Assembly (NCBI GenBank): GCA_027533105.1
Contig: JAPZTW010000002.1
Location: 372,001 to 436,000 of the forward strand
Source: Sphingomonadaceae bacterium
Lineage (GTDB): Bacteria; Pseudomonadota; Alphaproteobacteria; Sphingomonadales; Sphingomonadaceae
Length of the DNA stretch: 64,000 bases
Direction: 5' to 3'
Below the pieces are notes generated by a model. It ran no database searches and was not told the DNA's origin. It worked only from the letters and a program-made list of their open reading frames with translations. Both the position numbers and the translations under genes were made by a program. Shown one piece after another: positions 55,520-63,402 of the stretch. Each line of letters starts with the position of its first letter. Within the stretch, counting starts at the first letter, position 1.

Positions 55520-56455
55520 ATGGGAATTCATTTCGCCCCGAGTAGGCAGGATGCGCTCTACCGGCATTGGGCAGCTGCAAGTCGGGAGATCGTGCTGGCC
55601 TGTGATCCGGCTGGACGGATTATTCAGGCGACCCCTGCGGCGGCTCAATTGGGTGGCAGCCACCAAGATGGCCTGCTGGGGCTGCACTTGTGGGACTGCC
55701 TAGAGCCACTCGCCTCTCTCCGGCTGCGCGAACTGTTCGGCCAGGCATTGGCGGATGGGCATCCCACTGAATGGATCGAAGTCGAACTGGACAATCAGCC
55801 CCGGTCGCGCCGCTGGTATGAGCTACGGATTGATCCTGTGCTGCTTAGCGAGGGGTATCTGCCCGGTGCCGTGTGCATCTTGCGGTCGATCGCCGAGCGA
55901 CGCGAACTGGAACGCGAGGCCTTCGCTGCCGCGATGACTGATCAGCTTACCGGTTTCACCAACCGCGCCGCCTTTTCGGCCATGCTCGACCACCTCTCCC
56001 TTCAGGGAGTGACCGGCTGTCTGATCCTGATCGACCTTGATCGGTTCCGCGCATTTAACCTGCGCTACGGGCATGCAGCGGGTGATCGTTTGCTAAAAAC
56101 TTTCGCCGACCTGCTTCGGCACCTTACGAGCGCGCAACACATCCTGTCACGGATCGATGGAGAGAGCTTTGCGGTGATCATGCCCGGCGAGCGCCTCGCT
56201 ACTGGAACCGATCTTGGCCAAGCGGTCCGCTCCGCGCTAGCCGAGATCGCTCACCATGCGTTGCCTGGTGAGCTACCCTTTACGGCTAGCATAGGCGTAG
56301 TTCCGCTCGAAGGCGGCCGCGATGCTACCCTTCGCGCAGCGGAACTAGCCGTGACCGAAGCTAAGGCTCGCGGCCGGGCCCGAGTTGCTGTTTACGGGCC
56401 CGGTCGCTTGCGACTGCCCTGGGCCTGGCGCGGTAGGTCCATCGGGGCCAGTTAG
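55520..56455 (+). CDS. PAS-GGDEF domain protein with degenerate active site
   Basis: A 311-residue protein: residues ~15-130 resemble a PAS domain (EIVLACDPAGRIIQATPAAAQLGG), ~140-300 a GGDEF domain (TDQLTGFTNRAAFSAMLDHL, IDLDRFRAFNLRYGHAAGDRLL). The signature reads D213-G-E-S-F (RIDGESFAVIM) where active diguanylate cyclases have GG(D/E)EF, and no RxxD inhibitory site is seen before it. It may therefore bind GTP or act as a scaffold rather than make c-di-GMP. It is followed 158 bases later by an HD-GYP gene. Confidence 0.87.
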   Translation: MGIHFAPSRQDALYRHWAAASREIVLACDPAGRIIQATPAAAQLGGSHQDGLLGLHLWDCLEPLASLRLRELFGQALADGHPTEWIEVELDNQPRSRRWYELRIDPVLLSEGYLPGAVCILRSIAERRELEREAFAAAMTDQLTGFTNRAAFSAMLDHLSLQGVTGCLILIDLDRFRAFNLRYGHAAGDRLLKTFADLLRHLTSAQHILSRIDGESFAVIMPGERLATGTDLGQAVRSALAEIAHHALPGELPFTASIGVVPLEGGRDATLRAAELAVTEAKARGRARVAVYGPGRLRLPWAWRGRSIGAS

Positions 56456-56613
56456 TACGCTTATAGGATGGTTTGCATCGGGATTGGATCGATGCATTAT
56501 CCAATAATTAATTTTATTAGCATAATAATCCGAAATTTTGACGATATTCAAATAATGAATTTGTCATTATGTGATTTTATACAAAATTTTTTTGATGAAA
56601 AGTTTTATAAAAC
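56456..56613 (+). other. AT-rich intergenic stretch before the HD-GYP gene
   Basis: 158 bases of strongly AT-rich DNA with no supported gene, continuing into the first part of the HD-GYP gene. Contrast with ~65% GC around it suggests recent acquisition or a strong promoter region. Confidence 0.5.
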
Positions 56614-57195
56614 ATGCATAAATGGCCAAAAATTACTCGATTAAGTTTAGCTGAGCATGAAGCTAATGTTTCCATAGCATGCGTTATTTTATCAAAGAAA
56701 ATGGATCTTGATGATAAACTTTGCAGTAAAATCGGGAAATATGCAGCCCTTCACGACATTGGAAAATTTTTCATTGATCCAACAATTCTGGATAAAGAAG
56801 GCCCCCTGTCTGCCAATGAAATCAAACTCGTCCGCGAGCACCCGATAGCTGGCTATCAGCACCTCATGGCACACAGTCAGGCTGCCCACTTGGAAGTGGC
56901 GGCGCAGATTGCGCTCAACCACCATGAGCATTGGGATGGCACTGGCTACCCCTATGGCAAAGTGGGAGCAGATATTAGCTTGCCCGGTCGGATTGTCGCC
57001 GTTTGTGATGTTTATGCCGCCCTGCGAGAGCGCCGACCTTACAAGATCGGGATGGGACATGCCGAAGCTGTGCGGGCAGTGGCTTCAGGCGCGGGTGCAC
57101 AGTTTGATCCCAAGGTTATTGAGGCGTTTCTGCAAATCGAGCACCGAATTGAACGAGCATTGGCCTCGCGCTTCACCGTCTCTGAAACGGGATAA
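56614..57195 (+). CDS. HD-GYP domain protein (predicted c-di-GMP phosphodiesterase)
   Basis: A 193-residue single-domain HD-GYP protein. Metal and active motifs are complete: H15, H47-D48 (ALHDIGKFFI), H76 (REHPIAGYQHL), H103-H104 (LNHHEHWDGTGYPYG) and D132 (VAVCDVYAALRERRPYK). It is predicted to cleave cyclic di-GMP to GMP or pGpG. It has no sensor domain, unusual because most HD-GYP proteins carry one. The first ~65 codons are AT-rich and the rest GC-rich. Neighbours are the degenerate GGDEF and PilZ-HTH genes. Confidence 0.88.
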   Translation: MHKWPKITRLSLAEHEANVSIACVILSKKMDLDDKLCSKIGKYAALHDIGKFFIDPTILDKEGPLSANEIKLVREHPIAGYQHLMAHSQAAHLEVAAQIALNHHEHWDGTGYPYGKVGADISLPGRIVAVCDVYAALRERRPYKIGMGHAEAVRAVASGAGAQFDPKVIEAFLQIEHRIERALASRFTVSETG

Positions 57196-57348
57196 ATCTT
57201 TGCTCTAAATTAGCATGACCGAGGCCAGCTTGACACCCACCTCAGCCTTGGGATGATAGCTCCTGGCTGCACGATTGCGCTGACTGCGCCGTGCTGGTCT
57301 ATCAAGACCGACTTGGCCGCTGCATTGGTAATGACACTTTATGCCCCC

Positions 57349-58023
57349 TCACTTCGTCACCTTTGGGGGATTGCGTTCGTTGCGCAATTCGTTGAGCTCG
57401 AACTCATGGGCGGCGACATGTTCGGCCTGTTCCCATCCATTGATGATGGCCCTCAGTCGCTCATCTCGCGGCGGATGCGTGGGCGTGTCCCATTCCTGAG
57501 CAAAGTGGCTCGCCACCGAGACTGCTTGATCAAGTGTAGCCCCCATCCGATAGGCCATGAAACCTGAAAACCGGTCCGCTTCAATCTCGCGATGTTTGAA
57601 TTCGGGGCCAGCTTCGAACAGATGGCCTTGGAGATGATGGCCAACCTCGTGCAGCAAGACCATCAGGTGCGGCCAATTGCCTTCACCGTACTCGGCGACC
57701 TGATCCATGAAAGCCGGATTGTAGAGGATCAGGCGCTTGCCGGAGGAGTCCATGTAAGCCAGCGCATTGGGGACTGGGGCAGGACGATCAACAAAATTGG
57801 CGTCGAGTCCGACATGTTCGAGAATATCGACAAGTAGGGCGTGCATCCGCTCTTCATGCCCATATGGCATTGGCCGAATTGCCTTTAGAAGATCCGTCGA
57901 TACATCGACATGCTTTTCATTAAGATACTGATGATTTAAATCATCAGCCAGAGCTTTATCTGGGTGGCTCAAAACAGAGAATGTTGCCGAAAACATCAAT
58001 GCGCCAAGCAGACGAATAATCAT
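57349..58023 (-). CDS. Exported zinc metallopeptidase-like protein
   Basis: From the ATG at 58023 (MIIRLLGALMFSATFSVLSHPDKALAD) it has a signal peptide and 224 residues. The zinc motif is LLHEVGHHLQGH (HExxH) and a third-ligand candidate is in FKHREIEADRFSGFMAYRMGA; later THPPRDERLRAIINGW resembles M48-type C-terminal segments. It is likely a periplasmic zinc peptidase. A second, truncated copy lies 3.6 kb away in the same orientation, with the c-di-GMP gene cluster between them. Confidence 0.78.
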   Translation of the reverse strand: MIIRLLGALMFSATFSVLSHPDKALADDLNHQYLNEKHVDVSTDLLKAIRPMPYGHEERMHALLVDILEHVGLDANFVDRPAPVPNALAYMDSSGKRLILYNPAFMDQVAEYGEGNWPHLMVLLHEVGHHLQGHLFEAGPEFKHREIEADRFSGFMAYRMGATLDQAVSVASHFAQEWDTPTHPPRDERLRAIINGWEQAEHVAAHEFELNELRNERNPPKVTK

Positions 58024-58575
58024 TTTGTAATTTCTGCCCCGGTCAGCATTGAATTGATTATGCCAAACTGCATCCATAATCCGCATAAATCATTAATCAA
58101 TTACGGGAAAGTGCATTTTTGTTATCAGTATTTATACGCATTCTTGCCCAAAACCTTTAAAGACCTGCCGGTGAGCGTGTGTAGCCCGAAGTAAACTCGC
58201 AGGCATCGCCCGAGGTCACGCGATTGGGGAATGCCGGGGTGTCGATCTCGAAGGTTTTTAGGCAACGGCGCAACCTCGGATTAACCGACCCCCCGTCCAC
58301 CCGGATCAAATCATCCTTGCCGTTTTCGGATGGGGGGCAATCCTTTCGCAAGCGCTTGCAGAATGATTGCTCTTCGCGCGTAGCACGGCGATTTGTCCAA
58401 CAGGGGATTGAACCGAACTGGCGAAAAGCCCGTGCGTCGTGGCTCGCTGCACCAGATACTGTCGGCGCAGGATCGCAAAGCAAGCAGCTTGAGCTAAGCC
58501 CAGACGATCAAGGCTAGTGGCGGGGGGTAGTCGACCGGCATCAAACCTTCTCTGGGGCCTGCCCAACTCAATCGG
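58024..58575. other. Region without a supported gene after the metallopeptidase
   Basis: 552 bases. The first ~130 are AT-rich and likely hold the metallopeptidase promoter. The remainder has only short overlapping frames on both strands with no recognisable domain. It could be decayed mobile DNA, but I see no transposase or integrase motif. Confidence 0.4.
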
Positions 58576-58824
58576 CTACTCAGCTAGATTGGGCGGCAGA
58601 GGACTTTTTTCGTTCCAACCAGTCAACGCGTTAATGGCATGATCGAGCAAAGCAGCGACAGCCTCATTGTCAGGAGCACGATACGAACTCCCAATTACAA
58701 ACGTCATTGCCGCTTGAACGAGCGCCAACACTTGACCGGATCGCACTGAGCGGTCCGCATTGTTTGTTAGTGTAAGGTCGCCGACTCGATAAAGCGAAAG
58801 GCCGGACGGCGCAAACTGCACCAT
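58576..58824 (-). CDS. Possible hypothetical protein, 82 residues
   Basis: A frame with the segment ALVQAAMTFVIGSSYRAPDNEAVAALLDHAINALTGW that looks helical and protein-like. However, its ATG lies inside the phasin terminator stem (58797-58833), with no RBS. A later start is possible. No family recognised. Low confidence. Confidence 0.3.
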   Translation of the reverse strand: MVQFAPSGLSLYRVGDLTLTNNADRSVRSGQVLALVQAAMTFVIGSSYRAPDNEAVAALLDHAINALTGWNEKSPLPPNLAE

Positions 58825-58836
58825 CCGGCCTTTGGC
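58794..58836 (-). terminator. Rho-independent terminator of the phasin gene
   Basis: On the minus strand AAAGGCCGGATGG and CCGTCCGGCCTTT pair (one G-U) around an 11-base loop, 60 bases after the phasin stop. Confidence 0.85.
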
Positions 58837-58893
58837 GTGGATCTCGCGGTCCGGCGTGGAGAGAGGGCGCCGGGCCGCGAGGAGCGGCTACCC

Positions 58894-59583
58894 TCAGGCG
58901 GCCTGCTTGACCTTTTCGATCGCCAGGCTGACGCGGTTCTGGATCGGCGCGAAGGCTTCGTTGGCGAGCTTCACGGCCTTTTCCGAGTTCTTCGAACCGG
59001 TGGCGGCGGCGGCGTCGAAGTTGCGACGCAGGATTTCACCCTGCAGCTTGAAGAAATCGGCCGGGCTCTTCACGGCGGCGAGGGCCTTGAAATCAGCCTG
59101 GACGGTGTCGAAAGCGGTCTTGGCTTCAGCGACATAGTCCTTGCCCATGTCCTGCAGGCCAGCGGCCAGCACCTTGCCCGATTCGACCAGGGCTTCGACG
59201 TTGCCCTTGGTGAATTCACCGGCTTCGCCAGCGAAAGCCTGGCTCTTTTCGAAAGCCAGCTTGGCGCGGTCCTGCGCCTGGGTCATTGCTTCCTTCACCT
59301 TGGCGGTGAAATCTTCGGTCACGTTCTGGGTCTTGGCCATGATGGTATCCTTGAAAGAGGGGGCAGGCTGGGCTGCAGCAGTCTTGCGCGCGGCCGGTTT
59401 GGCGGCGGCGGCTTTCTTCACGGTCTTCTTCGTCGCGGGCTTGGCGGCCCGCTTCTTGGCGACCGGAGCAGGCTGGGCAGCTTCGGTCTGCGCCGGAGTG
59501 GCAGCAGCGGCAGCGGCATAGGCTTTTTCGGCCACGGCATCAGCCTTGGCGGCATCAATCTTGGCTTCATGGGCCTGGGTCAT
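58894..59583 (-). CDS. Phasin family protein
   Basis: A 229-residue protein: an Ala/Lys/Pro-rich N-terminal part (PAPVAKKRAAKPATKKTVKKAAAAKPAARKT), then a phasin helical domain (FKDTIMAKTQNVTEDFTAKVKEAMTQAQDRAKLAFEKSQAFAGEAGEFTKGNVEALVESGKVLAAGLQDMG and ...FDTVQADFKALAAVKSPADFFKLQGEILRRNFDAAAATGSK). Phasins coat polyhydroxyalkanoate granules. The ATG at 59583 was chosen (MTQAHEAK). PhaR-like sites lie upstream. The K-rich segment may bind DNA, as in PhaF/H1-like phasins. Confidence 0.9.
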   Translation of the reverse strand: MTQAHEAKIDAAKADAVAEKAYAAAAAATPAQTEAAQPAPVAKKRAAKPATKKTVKKAAAAKPAARKTAAAQPAPSFKDTIMAKTQNVTEDFTAKVKEAMTQAQDRAKLAFEKSQAFAGEAGEFTKGNVEALVESGKVLAAGLQDMGKDYVAEAKTAFDTVQADFKALAAVKSPADFFKLQGEILRRNFDAAAATGSKNSEKAVKLANEAFAPIQNRVSLAIEKVKQAA

Positions 59584-59633
59584 GTTCAATTCCTTCACAA
59601 ATTCCGCAGCGGACGAACCGTCACGGGTTATGT

Positions 59634-59690
59634 TGCAGTGCACAAAATAGGTATTGCACCTGCGAAGTCAAGGAATTTTTGTGCAGTGCA
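59634..59690 (-). promoter_or_regulatory. Phasin promoter with two TGCAGTGCA boxes
   Basis: TGCAGTGCA at 59634-59642 and 59682-59690 bracket a sigma70-like minus-strand promoter: TTGACT (59666-59671), 16-base spacer, TATTTT (59644-59649). TGC/GCA-rich sites are typical targets of the PHA repressor PhaR in other alphaproteobacteria; binding here is inferred. Confidence 0.6.
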
Positions 59691-60029
59691 GCATAGGCTC
59701 CAAAGTTGACATGGTTTTGTCATTTTGCGGAGCGCTAAGCTGCAAGTGGAAATTGTGTCGATTTTGGTCTGGTGGGTGCGATCAGCCCGTCTTCTCTCAA
59801 AGCTTCGGAATAGGCTTCCTGCTCAGCTGGGCTCCGAAAGGATATTCCAGCTGCGCATGGACGCCGCTGGGGTAAGATTCTTTAGTATAGCAACGTGACG
59901 CACGGAGGTCTGCCGCCCGTTGCGCTATGGCCTAGACCAACGCAGCTACCAGCGCGTGAGCCTTTTCGACTTCGCTTTGGGACGTAATTTGGCCAAGGTT
60001 ACGCAGATTCTCGTAAGTGTATCTCAAAC
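59691..60029. other. Intergenic region with no supported gene
   Basis: 339 bases upstream of the phasin promoter and downstream of the hydrolase gene. A short minus-strand frame (LRYTYENLRNLGQITSQSEVEKAHALVAALV, ending near 59936) looks protein-like but lacks a start codon and RBS; I do not call it. Confidence 0.35.
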
Positions 60030-60827
60030 TTAGTTGAATGCTTTGCGCGGAAACGCAAAAGCAGCCAAACCAGCGGGGGCGAAGGGTGCCCATTCATTCT
60101 CTGGCTGAGCGAGGCGGTCGGCGATCGCAAGCATGACCGCGGGGTTGACGCCGAGCCCAAGGTGGCTGGCAAAGACTTCGATATTCTCGATCTGGGCGTT
60201 TGTGCTCGGTTGCTGGATCGATCCGCGCCAATGGACGACCCCATCGGCCCTGGTAAAGATCGAGGTTGTTGGCACTGGAGGCGCTTCGGCCAGTTTGCGA
60301 AACTTTCCGGCGCGCATCGGCTCTGGTTCGTGCCCATTAATCATCTCGAAAAGAAGGCGCGCGTTAGAGTGGTTGCGGTCTTCGCTAATTGGGCTACCGA
60401 GCGTAATAACTTGGCGCACGCGTTCTGGCATCAGCTTGGCCAGTTCCCGCGCAAATACCCCGCCGAGGCTCCAGCCGACGATCGAGATTTTGCCGTTAGT
60501 GCGCTCCGCGAGCAGTTCTGCGCCGCGGGCCATCGCTTCGACCCGCTTATTATCGACTTTCACATTCCGGCCGAGCTCCCAGCCCGAAGTCTGGTAACCT
60601 AGCTGTGCAAGCAACCTGCGCAGGGGGCCCGTCGAACTGTCACTCGCCATAAAGCCGGGCAGCACTAGGACGCCATGTCCATCGCCGCGAGGCAAGAGTG
60701 ACATGAGCGGACGCAGAGCCATGAATGCAGCCAGCTCGCCCATTGCACGACTTGGCTCTGTCAGCGCGAGCATTACACTAGGTGGGCGCGCGTTGTCGTC
60801 TGGGCGGGTTGGGTTGGTCGAAGTCAT
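60030..60827 (-). CDS. Alpha/beta hydrolase (PGAP1/esterase-like)
   Basis: A 265-residue protein: GVLVLPGFMASDSSTGPLRRLLAQLGYQTSGWELG, nucleophile elbow ISIVGWSLGGVFARELAKLMPERVRQVITLGSPI, acid region SIFTRADGVVHW and a possible His in VFASHLGLGVNP. Pattern LVLPGF and VITLGSP resemble PGAP1-like lipases/esterases. No signal peptide. Substrate unknown. Nearness to the phasin gene raises a lipid or PHA link, but this is only context. Confidence 0.8.
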   Translation of the reverse strand: MTSTNPTRPDDNARPPSVMLALTEPSRAMGELAAFMALRPLMSLLPRGDGHGVLVLPGFMASDSSTGPLRRLLAQLGYQTSGWELGRNVKVDNKRVEAMARGAELLAERTNGKISIVGWSLGGVFARELAKLMPERVRQVITLGSPISEDRNHSNARLLFEMINGHEPEPMRAGKFRKLAEAPPVPTTSIFTRADGVVHWRGSIQQPSTNAQIENIEVFASHLGLGVNPAVMLAIADRLAQPENEWAPFAPAGLAAFAFPRKAFN

Positions 60828-61028
60828 TGGGTCGAAGTCCTTTGCGCGTCGATCTTGGTGGCCGATTTTATTGAGGAACGCTTAGAAGCCGGATTGGTGC
60901 CTCGCTTGCCTTTTGTTGGTAGGGTGCGGCTTGTCCCTCTACTGCTCTTTCCGGGCGATCTGGCGATCTGTGGCCGACCCCGGGACAAATCCCGCAGTTC
61001 GTCAAAACTGTCCTGGATGCACTGCGCG

Positions 61029-61870
61029 GGCACTGTCAAAGGGATTGCACCGCTAGCGGTGGAAGATCGCGGTGGTTAGAGTGCGGTCATGCCTCGCCCT
61101 CGCAAACCCGCTAATCCGTTCCGGTACTTTCACTCCTCGCCGGAGGTCATCCGGTTGGTGGTAATGCTGTATGTCAGGTTTCCGCTGAGCTTGCGGAACG
61201 TGGAAGATCTCCTGTTCGAGCGTGGGATCGATATCTGCCATGAAACGGTGCGGCTCTGGTGGAACCGGTTCGGGCCGCTGTTCGCGGCAGACATCAGGCG
61301 CCAGCGGGTCAGCCGCATGCGGGGCTTCCGCCACTGGCGGTGGCACCTCGATGAGGTCTACGTAAAGATCAACGGCGAGATGCACTACCTGTGGCGCGCA
61401 GTGGATCACGAAGGCGAGGTGCTGGAAAGCTATGTCACCAAAACCCGCGATAAAGCGGCGGCTTTGCGCTTCATGCGCAAGGCTTTGAAACGCCATGGCC
61501 AGGCCGAGGCTATCGTCACCGATGGCCTCAAATCCTATCCTGCCGCGATGCGCGAACTGGGCAACGAGGCACGCCGCGAAGTCGGTCGACACGCGAACAA
61601 CAGAGTGGAAAACTCACACCTGCCATTCCGCCGACGAGAACGGACGATGCAGCGATTCCGCCAGATGAAGTCGCTCCAAAAATTCGCCTCGGTACATGGC
61701 TCAATCTACAACCACTTTAACCAGGAACGTCATCTCGTCGACCGACAGACCTACAAGCTTCGCCGCTCGGCCGCACTGGCCGAGTGGCAAAACCTCATGG
61801 CCTAAGATGCAGCGCGGGTAAGGGGGCGTCTGACCAACGGAGAGCGTTTCGCATCAGACTGACACCTCCC
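61029..61870 (+). mobile_element. IS6-family insertion sequence (right end not resolved)
   Basis: The left end is placed at GGCACTGTCAAAG, 60 bases before the transposase ATG; GGCACTGT is the usual start of IS6-family inverted repeats (IS26 has GGCACTGTTGCAA). A matching right inverted repeat was not found within 70 bases after the stop, so the right border is approximate. It abuts the truncated PepSY gene. Confidence 0.55.
61089..61805 (+). CDS. IS6 family transposase
   Basis: A 238-residue DDE transposase: N-terminal HTH region (LSLRNVEDLLFERGIDICHETVRLWWNRFG), catalytic Asp in HLDEVYVKING, second Asp in IVTDGLKSYPAAM, and Glu in NNRVENSHLPFRRRERTMQRFR. The full length suggests it is intact. 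It carries out replicative/cointegrate transposition of the IS. Confidence 0.94.
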   Translation: MPRPRKPANPFRYFHSSPEVIRLVVMLYVRFPLSLRNVEDLLFERGIDICHETVRLWWNRFGPLFAADIRRQRVSRMRGFRHWRWHLDEVYVKINGEMHYLWRAVDHEGEVLESYVTKTRDKAAALRFMRKALKRHGQAEAIVTDGLKSYPAAMRELGNEARREVGRHANNRVENSHLPFRRRERTMQRFRQMKSLQKFASVHGSIYNHFNQERHLVDRQTYKLRRSAALAEWQNLMA

Positions 61871-61876
61871 GCGTCG

Positions 61877-62254
61877 ATGATGAACGAGGCGCCGGTGAAG
61901 CAGGTCAGCCTGCTTTCGAAGCCAAACCTTGAGGCGCGCGATCACGCCGGTGCGATGTGGCGGGTCGATTTTGCCGATGCAGAAAACAACAGTGCCTACG
62001 TCTCAGCCGAGACAGGCCGCTTTCTTGTCATGCGCGGCGACACCTGGCGGACCTGGGACTTTTTCTGGATGCTTCACAATATGGACTATGTGAACCGGAA
62101 GAGCTTCAACCATCCGCTGATCATCTTTGTGGCTTTCGGTGTGCTCTGGGCCTCGGGGACCGGCTTCTACCTTCTCTTCAAAAGCTTCAGTAAGGCCGAT
62201 TTTCGTTGGCTACGTCGGCGTCGCAAGCCGGCAGCCACAGGCAGCACCACCTGA
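61877..62254 (+). pseudogene. 3' remnant of a PepSY-associated transmembrane protein gene
   Basis: About 125 codons: AMWRVDFADAENNSAYVSAETGRFLVMRGDTWRTWDFFWMLHNMDYVNRKSFNHPLIIFVAFGVLWASGTGFYLLF, a PepSY domain piece plus the last membrane helix typical of PepSY-TM proteins (often next to iron-uptake genes). The N-terminal helices are missing, consistent with loss at the adjoining IS6 insertion. Confidence 0.7.
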
Positions 62255-62259
62255 ACCGC

Positions 62260-63060
62260 TCAATCGTCGATCGAGAATGCTGCGGATAGTTCGAATCGCG
62301 AGCCCGGGTGCGTAAGCCACGCGTGCGAAACGAGGCGCGACCGGCTCCAGGTGCGGCGGATCATCTGCAGCACCGGTTCGCCATCCGACAAACCAAGCAT
62401 CGCGCGGGTGCGCTTGTCAGGCATCTTCGCGCAAACCCGGTGTTCGACACGTTCCAGCGGAGCGATGCGCGTCAGATACTCATTCGGCGTCATCTGCGTG
62501 AAATCGAGCTTGCCGTAATCTGGTGCCACCGACGCAAGAACGTATCGCTCCTCGAGCTGGATCGGGAATCCGGCTTCATGATGCACAATGATCGAGTGGA
62601 ACAGCTTCGTCCCGACCAATACCTCCAGCAGCGCAGCGGTTTCGGCACTGGCACGGACTTCACGGTTCTCGATTACACGCGCGCGATAGGCATGACCGCG
62701 TTCGCGTATTTCCTCGGCGATGTTGCGGATCTCGATCATCTGACCGATGGGCTTGGGTTCGGCCACAAAGGAACCGATACCAGCGCGGCGAACCAGAACC
62801 CCTGAGGCTTGGAGTTCGCGCAGCGCCCGGTTCGCGGTCATGCGAGACACGTCGAATTGCTCTACCAGCTCAGATTCCGACGAAACGCGATCACCAGGCT
62901 TCAGTGTGCCATCCCGCACAGCGTCGCAGATGCTCTGCTTGATTGCTACATAGCGCGGAGGTGTTCCGGTGTTGTCGATATCGGCTCCGATTTGCTCTCC
63001 GCGGGTCGGCTGGTTCGATTTCGCGGGCTTCGCAAGCGAGGTTGGCAAATGAACATTCAT
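62260..63060 (-). CDS. GntR/HutC family transcriptional regulator
   Basis: From the ATG at 63060, 266 residues: winged HTH (PRYVAIKQSICDAVRDGTLKPGDRVSSESELVEQFDVSRMTANRALRELQASGVLVRRAGIGSFVAE) and a UTRA effector domain (IRERGHAYRARVIENREVRASAETAALLEV...LEERYVLASVAPDYGKLDFTQMTPNEYLTRIAPLERVEHRVCA). It is closest in layout to the histidine-utilisation repressor HutC, but no hut genes are in the window, so the target is uncertain. Confidence 0.88.
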   Translation of the reverse strand: MNVHLPTSLAKPAKSNQPTRGEQIGADIDNTGTPPRYVAIKQSICDAVRDGTLKPGDRVSSESELVEQFDVSRMTANRALRELQASGVLVRRAGIGSFVAEPKPIGQMIEIRNIAEEIRERGHAYRARVIENREVRASAETAALLEVLVGTKLFHSIIVHHEAGFPIQLEERYVLASVAPDYGKLDFTQMTPNEYLTRIAPLERVEHRVCAKMPDKRTRAMLGLSDGEPVLQMIRRTWSRSRLVSHAWLTHPGSRFELSAAFSIDD

Positions 63061-63062
63061 TG

Positions 63063-63076
63063 CCAGTATATACAGG
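63063..63076 (-). promoter_or_regulatory. Palindromic site at the GntR/HutC regulator start
   Basis: CC-A-GTATATAC-A-GG lies 3 bases before the ATG; outer CC/GG and core GTATATAC are symmetric. The TGTATATAC style resembles HutC operators (TGTATATACA-like). Its location suggests autorepression. Confidence 0.5.
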
Positions 63077-63402
63077 CGAATAAGCGTAAAATCCAACCAT
63101 TCATAACGAATTATCGGATGTTGATCGGACTGCGGCCAAGCGCCCCCCAATCGCATTGGGCGGCGGGACATTGGCGCTCTGGTCAGTGCTGCCAGCGGGG
63201 CCTCCGGACCGTCCTGCTGCGCCGGGAATCAATCGCCATTGGCATTTGGAGGCGTTGCTGCCGATCGCAAACGCGGGCGCGAGAATGGTCACCGCTTTCG
63301 GAGGCGAGCGGTGACGACCATATACCTCATCGGTAACGGGCTAGCAGTCGCATCGGGCAAACCGGTGGATGCGCCTGCCATGCAAGCCCCTCGCGCGAAG
63401 AT

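Noticed and set aside
58224..58566. Overlapping short frames on both strands between the metallopeptidase and phasin genes
   Set aside because: No RBS, no recognisable domain and no agreement on strand; described as a region without a supported gene.
59936..60040. Protein-like stretch YENLRNLGQITSQSEVEKAHALVAAL at the 3' side of the hydrolase gene
   Set aside because: No start codon or RBS; at best a remnant, too short to call.
61986..62000. ACAACAGTGCC as a candidate right inverted repeat of the IS6 element
   Set aside because: It lies inside the PepSY coding remnant in frame with conserved residues, about 190 bases past the transposase stop, too far for this family.
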